From the NCBI GenBank assembly GCA_013397455.1, contig VYZB01000924.1, forward strand, positions 88,204-152,203: a stretch of DNA of 64,000 nt. The letters are read 5' to 3'. This DNA is from Crotophaga sulcirostris. Its lineage: Eukaryota; Chordata; Aves; Cuculiformes; Crotophagidae. The translations under genes and the position numbers were made by a program. Position 1 is the first letter of the stretch. The number at the start of each line of letters is the position of its first letter. Under the pieces are notes generated by a model. That model worked only from the letters and a program-made list of their open reading frames with translations. It did no database searches and was not told the DNA's origin. This document shows positions 26,380 to 36,900 of this stretch, in pieces.

Positions 26380-29300
26380 TTTATTTCCAGAGGTCTTGTG
26401 CAGGAAGATACAGCGGTGACGCCTGGCCCTGAGCCTCTGCTGGCATTTTTTGGGCGCGTTTCTGAACAATTCCTGACCCTGTGGCACCTCCCCTGCAGGG
26501 AATGCCGTGTGCAGGGGTGAGCAGTCAGACCTCCACTGCCCTGGCCGGACAGTGGTCCCCGGCAGTGCTGCTTCCCACCCAGCATCAGGGGGTCCCACTG
26601 GGTGAAACCCCCCTGGCTTCTGCCTGAGCCCAGCAGCAGCCCCAGAGTTGGGATCCATGGGCTGATACCGACAGTTACGAAAGACTCTGCAAAGGGAGTT
26701 TCAGCTTAGATTTCCCTATGAGCCCACTGCCTGTTGTTAGGGAAAGGGCTCCCAGACAAGAGCCATGAAAGCACCCACAATAAAGAGGCAGAGTTTCTTT
26801 TTCTCAGTAGCCCTCAGCTCTCAGTGAGGACACGTAAGAGCTGTGTTGTCTCTGCCAAGGTGTGAGCTGACACATTGAGAGAATTAGCTGCTGTTCTTTT
26901 CATTAGGGGGTGAGGCAGTGATGACAAAGGCAGCTTCTCCTCTGCATAGACATAAGAAGCACGTGTTGCACTAGCATGTGATGGGATTCCCATCCTGCCG
27001 GTGAAGGGAACCCACCCGACCCTGCAGAATGAAACATCACAATAGAGAACTGCTGGGTGAGCACACTGAATTCTGAGCAACCACTGCTTAAATGATGCCC
27101 CAGTCCTTCCCTTGCAGACTCGATGATCCTTGTGGGTCCCTTTCAACTCAGGACATTCTATGATGATTCTATGACCAACTCCTCCAGCAGAAACCCCCAT
27201 GACATTGGGTGCACCCACACCACAGGGCAGCCTGAGTTGGACCTGGGTGCTGCATCCCCACATGCTGCAGGTGACTGGGGAGCAACTCAACACAGATCTC
27301 AACAGAGCCACCAGCCCAGCCACTGTCTTCCACTGACAGCTTTGACTGGAAGCGCATTGCTCCACTGCGGCTCTTTCAACTGAAAGCAACAGAAACAACT
27401 CAAAATGCTGCTGTGGTGGTGTACACGGGCAAGCAAGAGCCGAGAGATTTCACCCCTTCCTATCCAAAGCCGCTTTTATTGTCTTGATCTAATGAAGTGC
27501 AGACTTCACCTGGACAGACCCATAAGTGGCTCCTCTCGGAGGCAATGAATACAAATACTTGACCTCATGAGCTTCGGGGCAGCAATTAGTTTAAGCAGGG
27601 GGTTTGTGTAACACTTCAAAAGTCTTAATCCTGCGGTCAGCCCTGGCACGGTATTTGCCAGAACCTATTGAGTAGTCTTAATGAGTCTGCAAAGCAAGCT
27701 TTCAATACATTTTGGGTCGCTTCAGATGCTTTAAATGGCATAGTCTATATGGTATTGTGCAGCTTTAGAAAGGCCCGGGCTTTAAAAAAGTATGGGTCCC
27801 TTTCACAGGGCAGACAGAAACCATCTTTCGAGCTGGGACCCTTAACGTTTTGCATATCAATATGGCTAGGGCTGAATGCAGTCACTCAGCTGAGAAATAG
27901 GATCACTATCAGCGTTTCCAGGCTTTCACAGGCACTTGGGAAACTTTAAAGCCCTTGGTGAAGAATAATTTGGTCGAATGTCGTGGCTGGAAACAAAACC
28001 TAAACAAGCAGAGCGCAGTCCATCACGCGGAGCTGCCAGCGCGGCTGACAAGAGGCTCCAGCCGCTCCGACATCCAGCCCCAGCGGGTCGGGGTCCTGGG
28101 GGGACCTCACTGGGCACGAGGTGCTGAGTCCCACTCAGCACTGGGCACACTGCTCAGAGGGTGCTGGGATCTGAACCAGCAGAAAACTTGTCCTCGTACC
28201 ATCTCCTCTTATTATTCTTTTACAACATCCCAATTTCTCAACACCAGCCACAAAGCCCCAGGCCCTGGCACCGCAGTGGTGGCATCTTCATCCGTCCCCA
28301 GAGCCACCCACACTCCCGCTGCCCACACAGAGCAGGCAATGGTTGGATTTAGTGCTGACATCACGTTAAGCCCATCCCCAACACGTCGCTCATCCTGGCA
28401 GCAGAGACCAGAAGAGCCCAGAGGTTGAACGGAGCAAACGTGCTGAACCTCAGCTACGGCCCAGAAAATACATCACCTCCAAGGGGCACAAAGGAGGTGC
28501 CGGTATGCAGGAGTGGGGGGAGTTGTGCAGGATAAAGCACAACGTGCCAGTGTAAAACAGCCCCAGAGCTGGGAGGAAAGAGGCCATGCCCAGTGTGCAT
28601 CCCAGAAGTGGTACCTGCTGCCTCCATCACCCCAGCCAGCAGCAGCGAGGAGGGGAGGTGATGGCACCCCTGGGAGGATGGTCGGCTCTGGGATGCTGAG
28701 TGAGGGAAGAAACCACAACCAAAGCATATTTGCAAACAATACAGGGCCTGAGGGCCCTTGAAAACGTGCAATTAGCTCATTAAAGAGACAAATACAAGTC
28801 ACTAATAAGATATTAGAGGTTAATTAAATGTTTTCCCCATCTTTAATTAAGGGAAAATAGTTAATTCAGATTAAATTAATTTCTGCAGCCTCCCATGATG
28901 GCCCTCTATGACTGCAGTTTTGAAAATCCATTGAGATCATTGAACTGAAAGGTCAGAATTTGGGGCTATTGTCTGCTCTGCTTGCGTGAGTTCAGGAGAA
29001 GTAAGGATTATAAGGGGTTATAAATGTCCTGCTTTATCATTTGGGTTACTCCAAGAACATAAGAAGGTATATGATACACAGCTCCCTATCCCTAACCCTG
29101 ACCCTGGAATTTATTCAAACCCCACTGCCCTTGATTGTTCTTCTTAACTAGGAAACTCCTGCAGACTATTTTCTTTCTGCAAAACACATCCCACGCTTGG
29201 GGTCAGCCACTTGGCTGGCATCACCCACTGTGCTGTGGCAGTTGGTGCCTGCGCTCAGCACTGGAATTTGATTTAGTAAACCCCCTCTGGCCACATAGCC

Positions 29301-29487
29301 CAAAGGCCAACTGGTTTCCAAAGCTTTTATTGTGGATGGCAGAGCCATCATCCAAATGCACGCACACACTCACGCACTCACACGCTCCCACTTGCCACCC
29401 CAAATTGTCACGGTTAATATAGATTAGCAAAATTTATATGGAAGAATATTTAATCTGGTCAGGGAGGGGAGAGGGGTCATCTGTGGT
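26380..29487. other. Intergenic stretch downstream of HS3ST6
   Basis: No coding gene is recognised. It holds a CR1 3' end at 27115-27173, a minus-strand AATAAA at 26380-26385, further minus-strand AATAAA at 29326-29331 and 29110-29115, an enhancer-like block around 27450-27990, and an AT-rich TTAATTAA-rich island at 28771-28890. Confidence 0.6.
27115..27173 (+). mobile_element. CR1 LINE 3' end fragment
   Basis: Reads GACTCGATGATCCTTGTGGG, TCCCTTTCAACTCAGGACAT and a tail TCTATGATGATTCTATGA. Only about 60 bases remain; strongly 5' truncated. Confidence 0.85.
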
Positions 29488-29493
29488 TTTATT
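29488..29493 (-). other. Candidate HS3ST6 polyadenylation signal
   Basis: AATAAA on the minus strand, about 210 bases past the HS3ST6 stop codon. Later AATAAA hexamers at 29326-29331 and 29110-29115 could give longer 3'UTRs. Choice of site is not resolved by sequence. Confidence 0.5.
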
Positions 29494-29701
29494 TCTTAAA
29501 TATTTCTCTCTACTCCAGAATGGTCCGTTTCTTGCCAGAAAAGGTCCGATATAAATTAGAGCGAAGGCAGGTGGTTGCTGGTGGGGTGGCCACAGGCATC
29601 CCTGGGCTGTGGTGGGCACGAGCATCCCTGGACCGCAGTCCTAGTTCTGTGCACCGCCAGGCAGAGCGGGTCCCAGCACAGCAGTGAGCCCTGTGGGTGG
29701 C

Positions 29702-30320
29702 TCAGTCCCACCCAAAGTCCTGCCCTGTCATCTGATAAAACTTCATGTTGAAGGGTCTGTAAAACTCCCGCAGGCGTTGGACCACTTGCACGTCGATTTT
29801 GGGGTGCGGTCGCCCCTTGGATTTCCCCAGGCAGCGGGGCTTGCTGCCGCCCTCTGGCTTCTTCAGGCAGGGAAAGCCCTTGGTCTCATTAAAATAGAAA
29901 TGTTTGTCCGTCACCACCCTCTCAAGACCCAAAAAGTCCTGGACACGGCGCATCTCCCCAGCTGGGTCACTGACGAGCCTCTCCCCACTGACAAAGAGGA
30001 ATTTGGAGAGGGGGAAGTACTGCAGCCAGTTGTCCAGGTGCTTGGCGTAGATCCCGATCCTTACCGCGCTCCAGCTCGTGTCGATCAGTCCCGTGCTGAT
30101 GTTCTTGAAGGCCAAGGCCTGGAAGCTGGGGATGGTGGGGTTTTTGGAAAGCGTCTGTGTGTAGTCCGAGATGGCGCGGGTGACGGGATTGCGCACCACC
30201 ACGATCAGTTTCGTGTCCCGAGACATGTTGTAGATGCGCTGGGGAGCCTCCTTGGTGACAAAGTAACTGGGGGTCTTCTCCATCGTGATCTGTCCCTCCA
30301 GTGTCCGTGGCATCAGGCTC
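29702..30320 (-). CDS. HS3ST6: Heparan sulfate glucosamine 3-O-sulfotransferase, terminal exon (HS3ST6-like)
   Basis: The exon starts at 30320 after acceptor CTTTCTCTCCCCAG, in phase 2, and ends with TGA at 29704-29702. It encodes 205 residues, roughly the C-terminal 60% of the sulfotransferase domain. The enzyme transfers sulfate from PAPS to the 3-OH of glucosamine in heparan sulfate in the Golgi lumen. Visible motifs, numbered from the first full codon: MPRTLEGQ (3-10), KTPSYF (15-20), [14 protein letters not shown] (40-53; Arg43 and Ser51 fit the 3'-phosphate-binding pair), [12 protein letters not shown] (111-122), a Cys151-Cys163 loop, and GKSKGRPH (165-172). [34 protein letters not shown] and the [10 protein letters not shown] end favour HS3ST6 over HS3ST2, 3A/3B or 4. 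Three N-glycosylation sequons (Asn31, 73 and 144) are present. The MEIOB neighbour agrees with human 16p13.3. Exon 1, with the signal-anchor and 5' PAPS loop, is not found in the window. No damage is seen. Family certain, paralogue likely. Confidence 0.93.
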
Positions 30321-32283
30321 CTGGGGAGAGAAAGGGACATGGTCAGGGCTCAAGGCTGCTCCAACCTGATGCCATGATGGGGATGATGAGTGGGAGCAAG
30401 CCCCAAAATCCAGCCAGAAATGCTCAGGAGCTTCCCAACCACAACTGACTCTCTCCTTCCCGTCTTGCTAGCCAGGGACACTGCCTTGTCACCCCCCACT
30501 GGTCACACGGTCTTCAAAAGGTCCCCTAGGAGCTCCCCTTCCCTCTCCTCATCTGAGCCTCCCCGTCGTCCATGCCAGGACTGTCTCTGGGAAGGGACCC
30601 CCATCACTTTACCCCCTCAGCAGCACCATCCAGAGGGCATTTGCAGACTGTTAGTTCCCCCTCAGAAGTCCCCCAAGATGCCCTTCCCAACCTTGGAAAT
30701 CCCTCCTCCACCCCAGTGATGGGACGGGGCTGGTTTTCATCCCAGCCTCCAGACTGATTACGCGTCCTGGATGTGCCTCATCATGGGGGTGGGATGTGCA
30801 GCCACAGAGGGCTACCCCAAGGTGTGGCTGGAGATGTAAATGCCCACCAAGACTCCCACCTCCTCTCCCTCCAGCCAGCAAGCAGTTAAGGCCAGAAAAA
30901 GACTGTTTCCTCTTTGAAAATAAGGCAGAAAACCTCTCAGGGCCCAGCCATTGTGCTGTGTAAAATTCACTGCCCTGATTGTTCCCTTGTGCACTTTAAT
31001 GAGGCATTAATTGCCAGAGAAATTACCCAGCCATGTCACCCTAGGGGCTTCCAAGAGCCAGGGGCTGCGGAATTGGTCCCCCCTGCCACCAGCGCAGGCT
31101 CCTGCCCCAGAGCCCTTCATGTCCCACTTGTTGGGGTAGACACGTCCCCTTTGGCCATCCTGGTGAAGAAAGTACTTGATCTCCCCAGTGGTGGAGCCCC
31201 CTGAGCCAGGACCCTGGGGACCACCAAGCTCAGGGGTCCCTGGTGGGCACAGCCCCCAGCATGGCTCCTCAACACACGATGCCACCCGCGCTGATGCTGC
31301 TCCCCACAGTTTCCAGTGCAGATGTGCCAGGGGACCGACAGCTCTCACTGCTGCATCCCAGCCATGCCCAAGGCACCCCACACAGGAGCCCTCACAGATG
31401 GACTCCACGTGGATGCAAAGATGGAGCTCGCTCCTAATGGGCTCATCTGGGATCAAAACCACATCATTTCCTCCACGCTGTCCCAAACTATGGTCCTCAT
31501 CCCCTCCACTGTGCTCAAGGTGATAGACGTGCTTGCCTTCCCCGGCCACGTGAAACAGAGGAACCTCTTGCTGAAAGCAGGCTGGAAACTCCTGCAGCTC
31601 TGAGTACAGCCCTGTTCTGCTCAGCCCCTACTGTCCACCCAGATGGGAAGGGGTCCTGGCACCAGGTCCATCCCAAGCAGGGCGGCTGCTTTCCCACAGG
31701 GAGGGAACATGCGGCTTCCAGAGATTTGCTTAATGCTTTGGGAGATGACCAAACCACTTCAATAGTTCATCTGAAATAAAAATTACACAGCTGAGCACCC
31801 ACAGAAATACATAGAATGCATACACAGAGCAAGTGTGTCTTCTGCTCCCACCTAGGACTTCCCTTAGCAGATGGCAGAACATGTAAACCAGAGCTTGCTG
31901 CTCGGTTAAAAGGGGAAACTGAGGCACCAAGCAATGACTTGGCTTGTGTAGATGCTGCTGTGTAGATGCCTACATTCATCCAGCCAACAAACATCCACCA
32001 TCCTGGCACAAAATCATTTGTATGGGTCAGGAAACACACGAGGATCTAACCGGAGCTGCTTCATACCCAGAGGCATCCCAGGACGAGCTCCAGGGATCAC
32101 AAAGTCTCTTGCAAAAAGTACCAATACCTGAATATTAACTATGACAAGTGATAAAATACATAAAAAAACCAAACAAGTCTAACCAAGATGTTTCACTTCA
32201 CTGGAAGGAGGGAGCTGGGACTGGCTAGATTCCTTCCTACAAGGACTTGCCATTTTGCTTAAACATGGAAGAATTGCCTATGG
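30321..32283. other. Upstream of HS3ST6 exon 2, probable intron 1 (proximal part)
   Basis: No exon recognised. An open frame of 180 codons on the minus strand (31007-31549) shows no domain and is read as chance. No repeats identified. Confidence 0.55.
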
Positions 32284-32540
32284 GAAAGCTGGAGAGGGGC
32301 TCTTGATCAGGGAGAGCAGGGATGGGATGAGGGGGAAAGGTTTCCAGCTGAAAGAGGGGAGATTTGGATGAGATCTTGGGAAGAAATGTTTTGCTGTGAG
32401 GGTGGGGAGGTGTTCAAGGCCAGGTTGGATGGGGCTTGGAGTCCCCTGATCCAGTGGGAGGTGTCTCTGCCCATGGCAGGGGGTTGGAACTGGATGGGCT
32501 TTGAGGTCCCTTCCCACCCAAACCATTCTATGATTCTATG
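32284..32540 (+). mobile_element. CR1 LINE fragment with 3' end
   Basis: Reads AGCTGGAGAGGGGCTCTTGA, GGTGTTCAAGGCCAGGTTGG, CATGGCAGGGGGTTGGAACT and tail CATTCTATGATTCTATG. The middle is shortened relative to the usual CR1 3' region. Dead fragment with no reverse transcriptase. Confidence 0.95.
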
Positions 32541-33380
32541 CCACGCTGGCAAAGCAGGAGGATGAGGATGGGGCTTCCTGCTGGGCTGCAGCTGGGTTCT
32601 GCAGTGAGGCCACCTCTTGGCAGCACCACTTTGGGGCAGGACAGGGCAGATCAGGGATCCCCACCCCAGAGGGCTGCACCTGGCACAGGAGCTGGGTCCC
32701 CACAGCGGGAGGGGACGGGGCCAGGCAGCAGCCAGGGCTGTGCAGTGGGGAAGCCGGGCTCTGCCCAGCAGCATCTGGTCCTTACGTAATGGGAAAAGGC
32801 TTGAGGTTTTGGGTTTTTTTCCCCTGGATGCAGGAAAGAACACTTTATTAAAAGCATTTGCGAGCAATGCTGGGTGCTGCACAACTCCCTCCCTCAAATA
32901 AGAGGCAAAAGCCACTACTGGCTTTCCCCCCACCCTTTTTTTTTTGGACAGTGCCAGCATTTCCAGAGCCATTTTTCATCCCAGCACCACTGCCCGGCAG
33001 CCTGGCCCCTCCGTTTGGTATCAGCAGTGCCCAGGCTGGCAGGATACCCTTTGTGTTTACACGCATCCTGGGGGCAGTGATGGGTGGTTCCCCACCTTTC
33101 CAGCACCTTCCCCCTTCCCCACATAACCGTGCCCACCAGAGATGCTGACTGCTGGGATTCCTGCTGGCAAGCATCTTGCCAAATCAGGATGAGGCCCTTA
33201 CAGCCCCATGCTCCATCCCCTCTCTGCCATGCTTGCCCACAGCCAAGCAAAAAGCAACCACGCATCTCTGACTGCTGCTGTTGGCACACCCCCATCCTGC
33301 TGCTTGGGCTTCCCCCCACGAGCCAAGTCAGCAAAGCATGTTTAACTCTAACTACACTCAGAAACCTGCCATAGGGTTTG
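32541..33380. other. Gene-free stretch
   Basis: GC-rich, with a minus-strand AATAAA at 32844-32849 that could be a transcript 3' end; no coding support. Confidence 0.5.
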
Positions 33381-33500
33381 TCATAGAATCATGGAATGGT
33401 TTGGGTAAGAAAGGACCTTAAAACCCATCAGTTCCAACCCCCTGCCATGGGCAGGGACACCTCTCACTGCATCAGTTGCTCAAACCCCCCCAAAGCTGGT
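33381..33500 (-). mobile_element. CR1 LINE 3' fragment
   Basis: TCATAGAATCATGGAATGGT, then CAGTTCCAACCCCCTGCCAT and GGGCAGGGACACCTC: the reverse complement of a CR1 3' end. The inner border is approximate. Confidence 0.92.
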
Positions 33501-33697
33501 CCATCAGAGCCATAAGCTCTGCAAGCCAGCATTTACACAGACCCTCAGATAAGCTCCAACACATCTACAGCTTTGGCTCCAACGGGTGTGAGAGGCACAC
33601 GACCCCACCACCACAGGCTGGACAGCACTGACTTAGCTCTAAAGCCTTGTTCCTGTGCTTGGTTAATTTGGAGTCACGAGCACTGGCATCAGTGCTT

Positions 33698-33912
33698 GAT
33701 ATTAGGAAAAATTCTTCGCTGAAAGGGTGATTGGCCATTGGAATGCGCTGCCCAGGGAGGTGGTGGAGTCACCAACCCTGGAGGTGTTTAAGAGGAGACT
33801 GGATGAGGCACTCAGTGCCAGGGTTTAGATGATGGGTTGGTGTTGGTGTTGGGTTGTAGGTTAGACTCGATGATCTCAGAGGTCCTTTCCAGTCTTGTGA
33901 TACTGTGATACA
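33698..33912 (+). mobile_element. CR1 LINE 3' fragment, GTGATACT-tailed subfamily
   Basis: Reads CTGCCCAGGGAGGTGGTGGA, GATGGGTTGGTGTTGGTGTT, TCGATGATCTCAGAGGTCCT and tail GTGATACTGTGATAC. Same subfamily as the copies at 40324, 55501, 61005 and 63488. Confidence 0.95.
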
Positions 33913-36900
33913 CTGGGGTCAGGATGGAGGCAGAGGAGCTGCGTCCCAGCATCATCCTGGGATTGCATTGGGAATGGCAGCCTCTGAGCAGTTAATGCTG
34001 CAACAACCTCTCTTCCTCAGAGGCTCAGTCACTCCCAGCTACTTGCAACATAATTACACTGTTTCACATTTTCATTAGCTCCCTAATACTTTCCCCTAAA
34101 TTACCCTAGTTAATTATTGATAACCTCTGTCTCCCTTCAGCTCTGGCTTAAACTGGCAAAGAGCCCACCAGCCCTCTTATTGTGCTCCACTTTAGAGCAA
34201 GCATTGGAAACTTTAATTAAATTTATAGTTAATTCTTATTGACCTCAAGGCAACTCCTTGGGAATGCCAAGCATTGCCTACAAGTAGGTGAAACTGCAAC
34301 CACAGAATCCGTTGGTTGGAAAAGACCTTTGAGATCGAGTCCAACCATGATGTCCAATGAGGACGAGTCCAGTGAGGGAGAACCTCGGCAGCCTTGGAGG
34401 GAATTTGTATTTCTAGAGAAGCTCATGTGCCCAGGAGGAGAAATCAAACTCTTTTACTTTTCTGTTAAGCTGATGAATTAGATAGTAAAACAACTGGCAT
34501 TTGAGAGGCATTGAAAATGGGATTTCCTAGGTAGAAATATTCCCCATGCGAAGCTGTAATGCTTAAAGAAAACAGGAAAATCATGGAGAGGGATGGAAAA
34601 TGCCACCATCTATTTCAGAGCCTCGCAGGAGCTGTTTCACCACATTTTCCTTTCCACCCCCTCCCCAGTGCCCCATCCTCATCCTCCCCACACCCTCCAG
34701 GCTGTGGTACCAGTTTGCTCAGAGGTTGCTGTACCACCTCATGCTCTGCCTGGTCACCTAGGACTGAGCCCACCAGCCTGTCTGTAACCTCCCCAATTGC
34801 TCCCAGCAAAGGTGCATTTCCAAGGGTTACCAGACCACTCCAGGACATTCCCTCTATTATAGTCAATGGGAAATTGCAGATTATGGCTGTGCTCCCGAGG
34901 GCCTTCATTTAGATTAATTACCTCTTCTGTTGAGGTAGCAAGGTGCAACAACTTAACAGCCCTGACAAAAATGCAGAAAGCTGCATTAAACAGATTAACA
35001 GCCAGAGCAGGCAGGTAATCAAAACAAACTTCAAAAACTTGGGCCAACATAACTTCTCAGGGTAATTGGTTCATGATTCCTCAACTCTGGGATGATTTTG
35101 CTGCAGATGAAAGCGAACTCTTCCCAGTACCAAGCTGAGAACATGAAGTACTGGATGCACCCATTGGAGGAGAACCTTGCTGATAAATAAGTCCCCACCC
35201 TGAGAGCATCCCTGCATTGGTGCCCACCCTGGCCACTTGCATGGCAGCATCATGTGCAGGGAAGGCTCTGCCCATCATTCACCCACCCCAAAAATGCCAG
35301 GCAGCATCATCAGCATGGATGAAGGTCCAACCTGTGCCAGGAGCAGGAAGGAAGGTCACAAACCCAAGATAAACCACAGACATGAGTGATGGGTGCCTTC
35401 TGGATCAGGGCTTACAGGTTCTATGTTACCACCAAACTCAAAAGAGAAAAGGGGGGGAGGGGGGAACCCCTTTGTTATTATTAAAAAACCAAGCACTGAC
35501 AGAAAAAGCTCCTGACAAAAGCAAGTGAAAGGCAAGGGGATTTCTGCCAGAGGGGACATGGTTGAGAGCTTTCTGCAGGGTCAAAGGAAGTTAGGTTTTC
35601 AAGGCGATAAGATGGGCGATGGGATGACATGGGGGACAAAATGGGTCAGGACAGCCCAGCTTAGCACCACCAGCCCCACTCACCTGCCCTGTCTGAATGG
35701 GGGGACACCCAGCAGCATCTGGCTGCGGTTCTGGGGGACCCCCCCTCCCCAAAAGGTAGAGTGAGAGGCTGCCCAGGATGGGACTCAATGGGGATAGAAT
35801 GAGGTTTGGGGGACCCCTCCCGCAAAGGCAGGGTGACAGGCTGCCTGGGACGGGGCTCAACAGGGGACAGAACCTTTTTTGTGCAAATGTAAAACAATTT
35901 AGAACCAGGAGAGGGGGACAAGGCTTGGGCCAGATTTATCCTCTCCCAGCAGACACCCAGTACCACCCCGATCTGCATATGAATCGCCCCAACAGACTTA
36001 TCTCACCCGCCGTGGGACAAGGCTGCCTTTGTGGCTGCTATGAAGTTGTTAAACTGGAACCAGTTATGTAGACTTCAAGATACCGGCCTTTTCCTTCAAG
36101 GCAGCTAAAATAGCAGCACCTTTTCTGGGAAGCAGGGCACCAGAAAGCAGCAAGGGGGATAGGATGTCCGGAGGGACAGACCCAGCCTTGTGTCCCTGCT
36201 CCTGCCTCTGCCAAGGACACCCTGGCTGCTGGGGAGGGGGGCATTTGGGACCCCCCATTCCCCAAAGCGGGGTGGGGGGCATGGACAGGCAGCCGTGCTG
36301 ACCCCCACCCCAGTCCCCTCCATCACCTCTCCTTCCTGGAGGAAACACTGGAGCATCTGTTGAACCTCAGCGCAAGGCATGGAAAGCAGAACTCACCTCC
36401 AAGCCGCCCGGGAGCAAATTAGGCAATATTCCTTTTTATTCCTAATTACTGTGATTTCCCTCCACTCCTTCCCCACTGCCCCTTCTGAAGAGGCAGCAGG
36501 TCCTGCCAGCATCTCCCCCAGCAGGCAGAGCCCCCCAGGCACTTTCCATCCCAGGCCTGCCTCCATTATTTTTGATTCTTTCACTGATTCAAAAAACTGT
36601 AAATGAGGCCACGGCTTCCCAATCAGGCCTGGCCAGGAGCTAATTGGCTTTAAGCAGGGAAACCTGAATATGCTAATGATGGCAGTAACAAGCCTGTGAT
36701 GCGCCTGGAAGGGGAGCCAAGCCCTCGGCTCAGAATCGGCTGACTCTGAGACACGTCAATTAACAACAAGGGAGATAATTTATTAATGCTCCTTTGCACT
36801 CCCCTGCCCTTTGCTCCTAATTACAGTTTGATACATGAAACATCGGAGAGGTTTGCTGGGTCCTGCTGCAGCCCCACTCCCAGCCAGAGGAGCATCCTTG

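Noticed and set aside
29086..29106. Telomere-like CCCTATCCCTAACCCTGACC
   Set aside because: Only about three imperfect units, too short for an interstitial telomeric repeat.
29684..30448. 254-codon plus-strand open frame
   Set aside because: It is the antisense of HS3ST6 exon 2; the minus-strand reading has clear sulfotransferase motifs.
31007..31549. 180-codon minus-strand open frame just upstream of HS3ST6 exon 2, considered as exon 1
   Set aside because: It lacks the signal anchor, the KKGGTRALL-type PAPS loop and a donor in the required phase.
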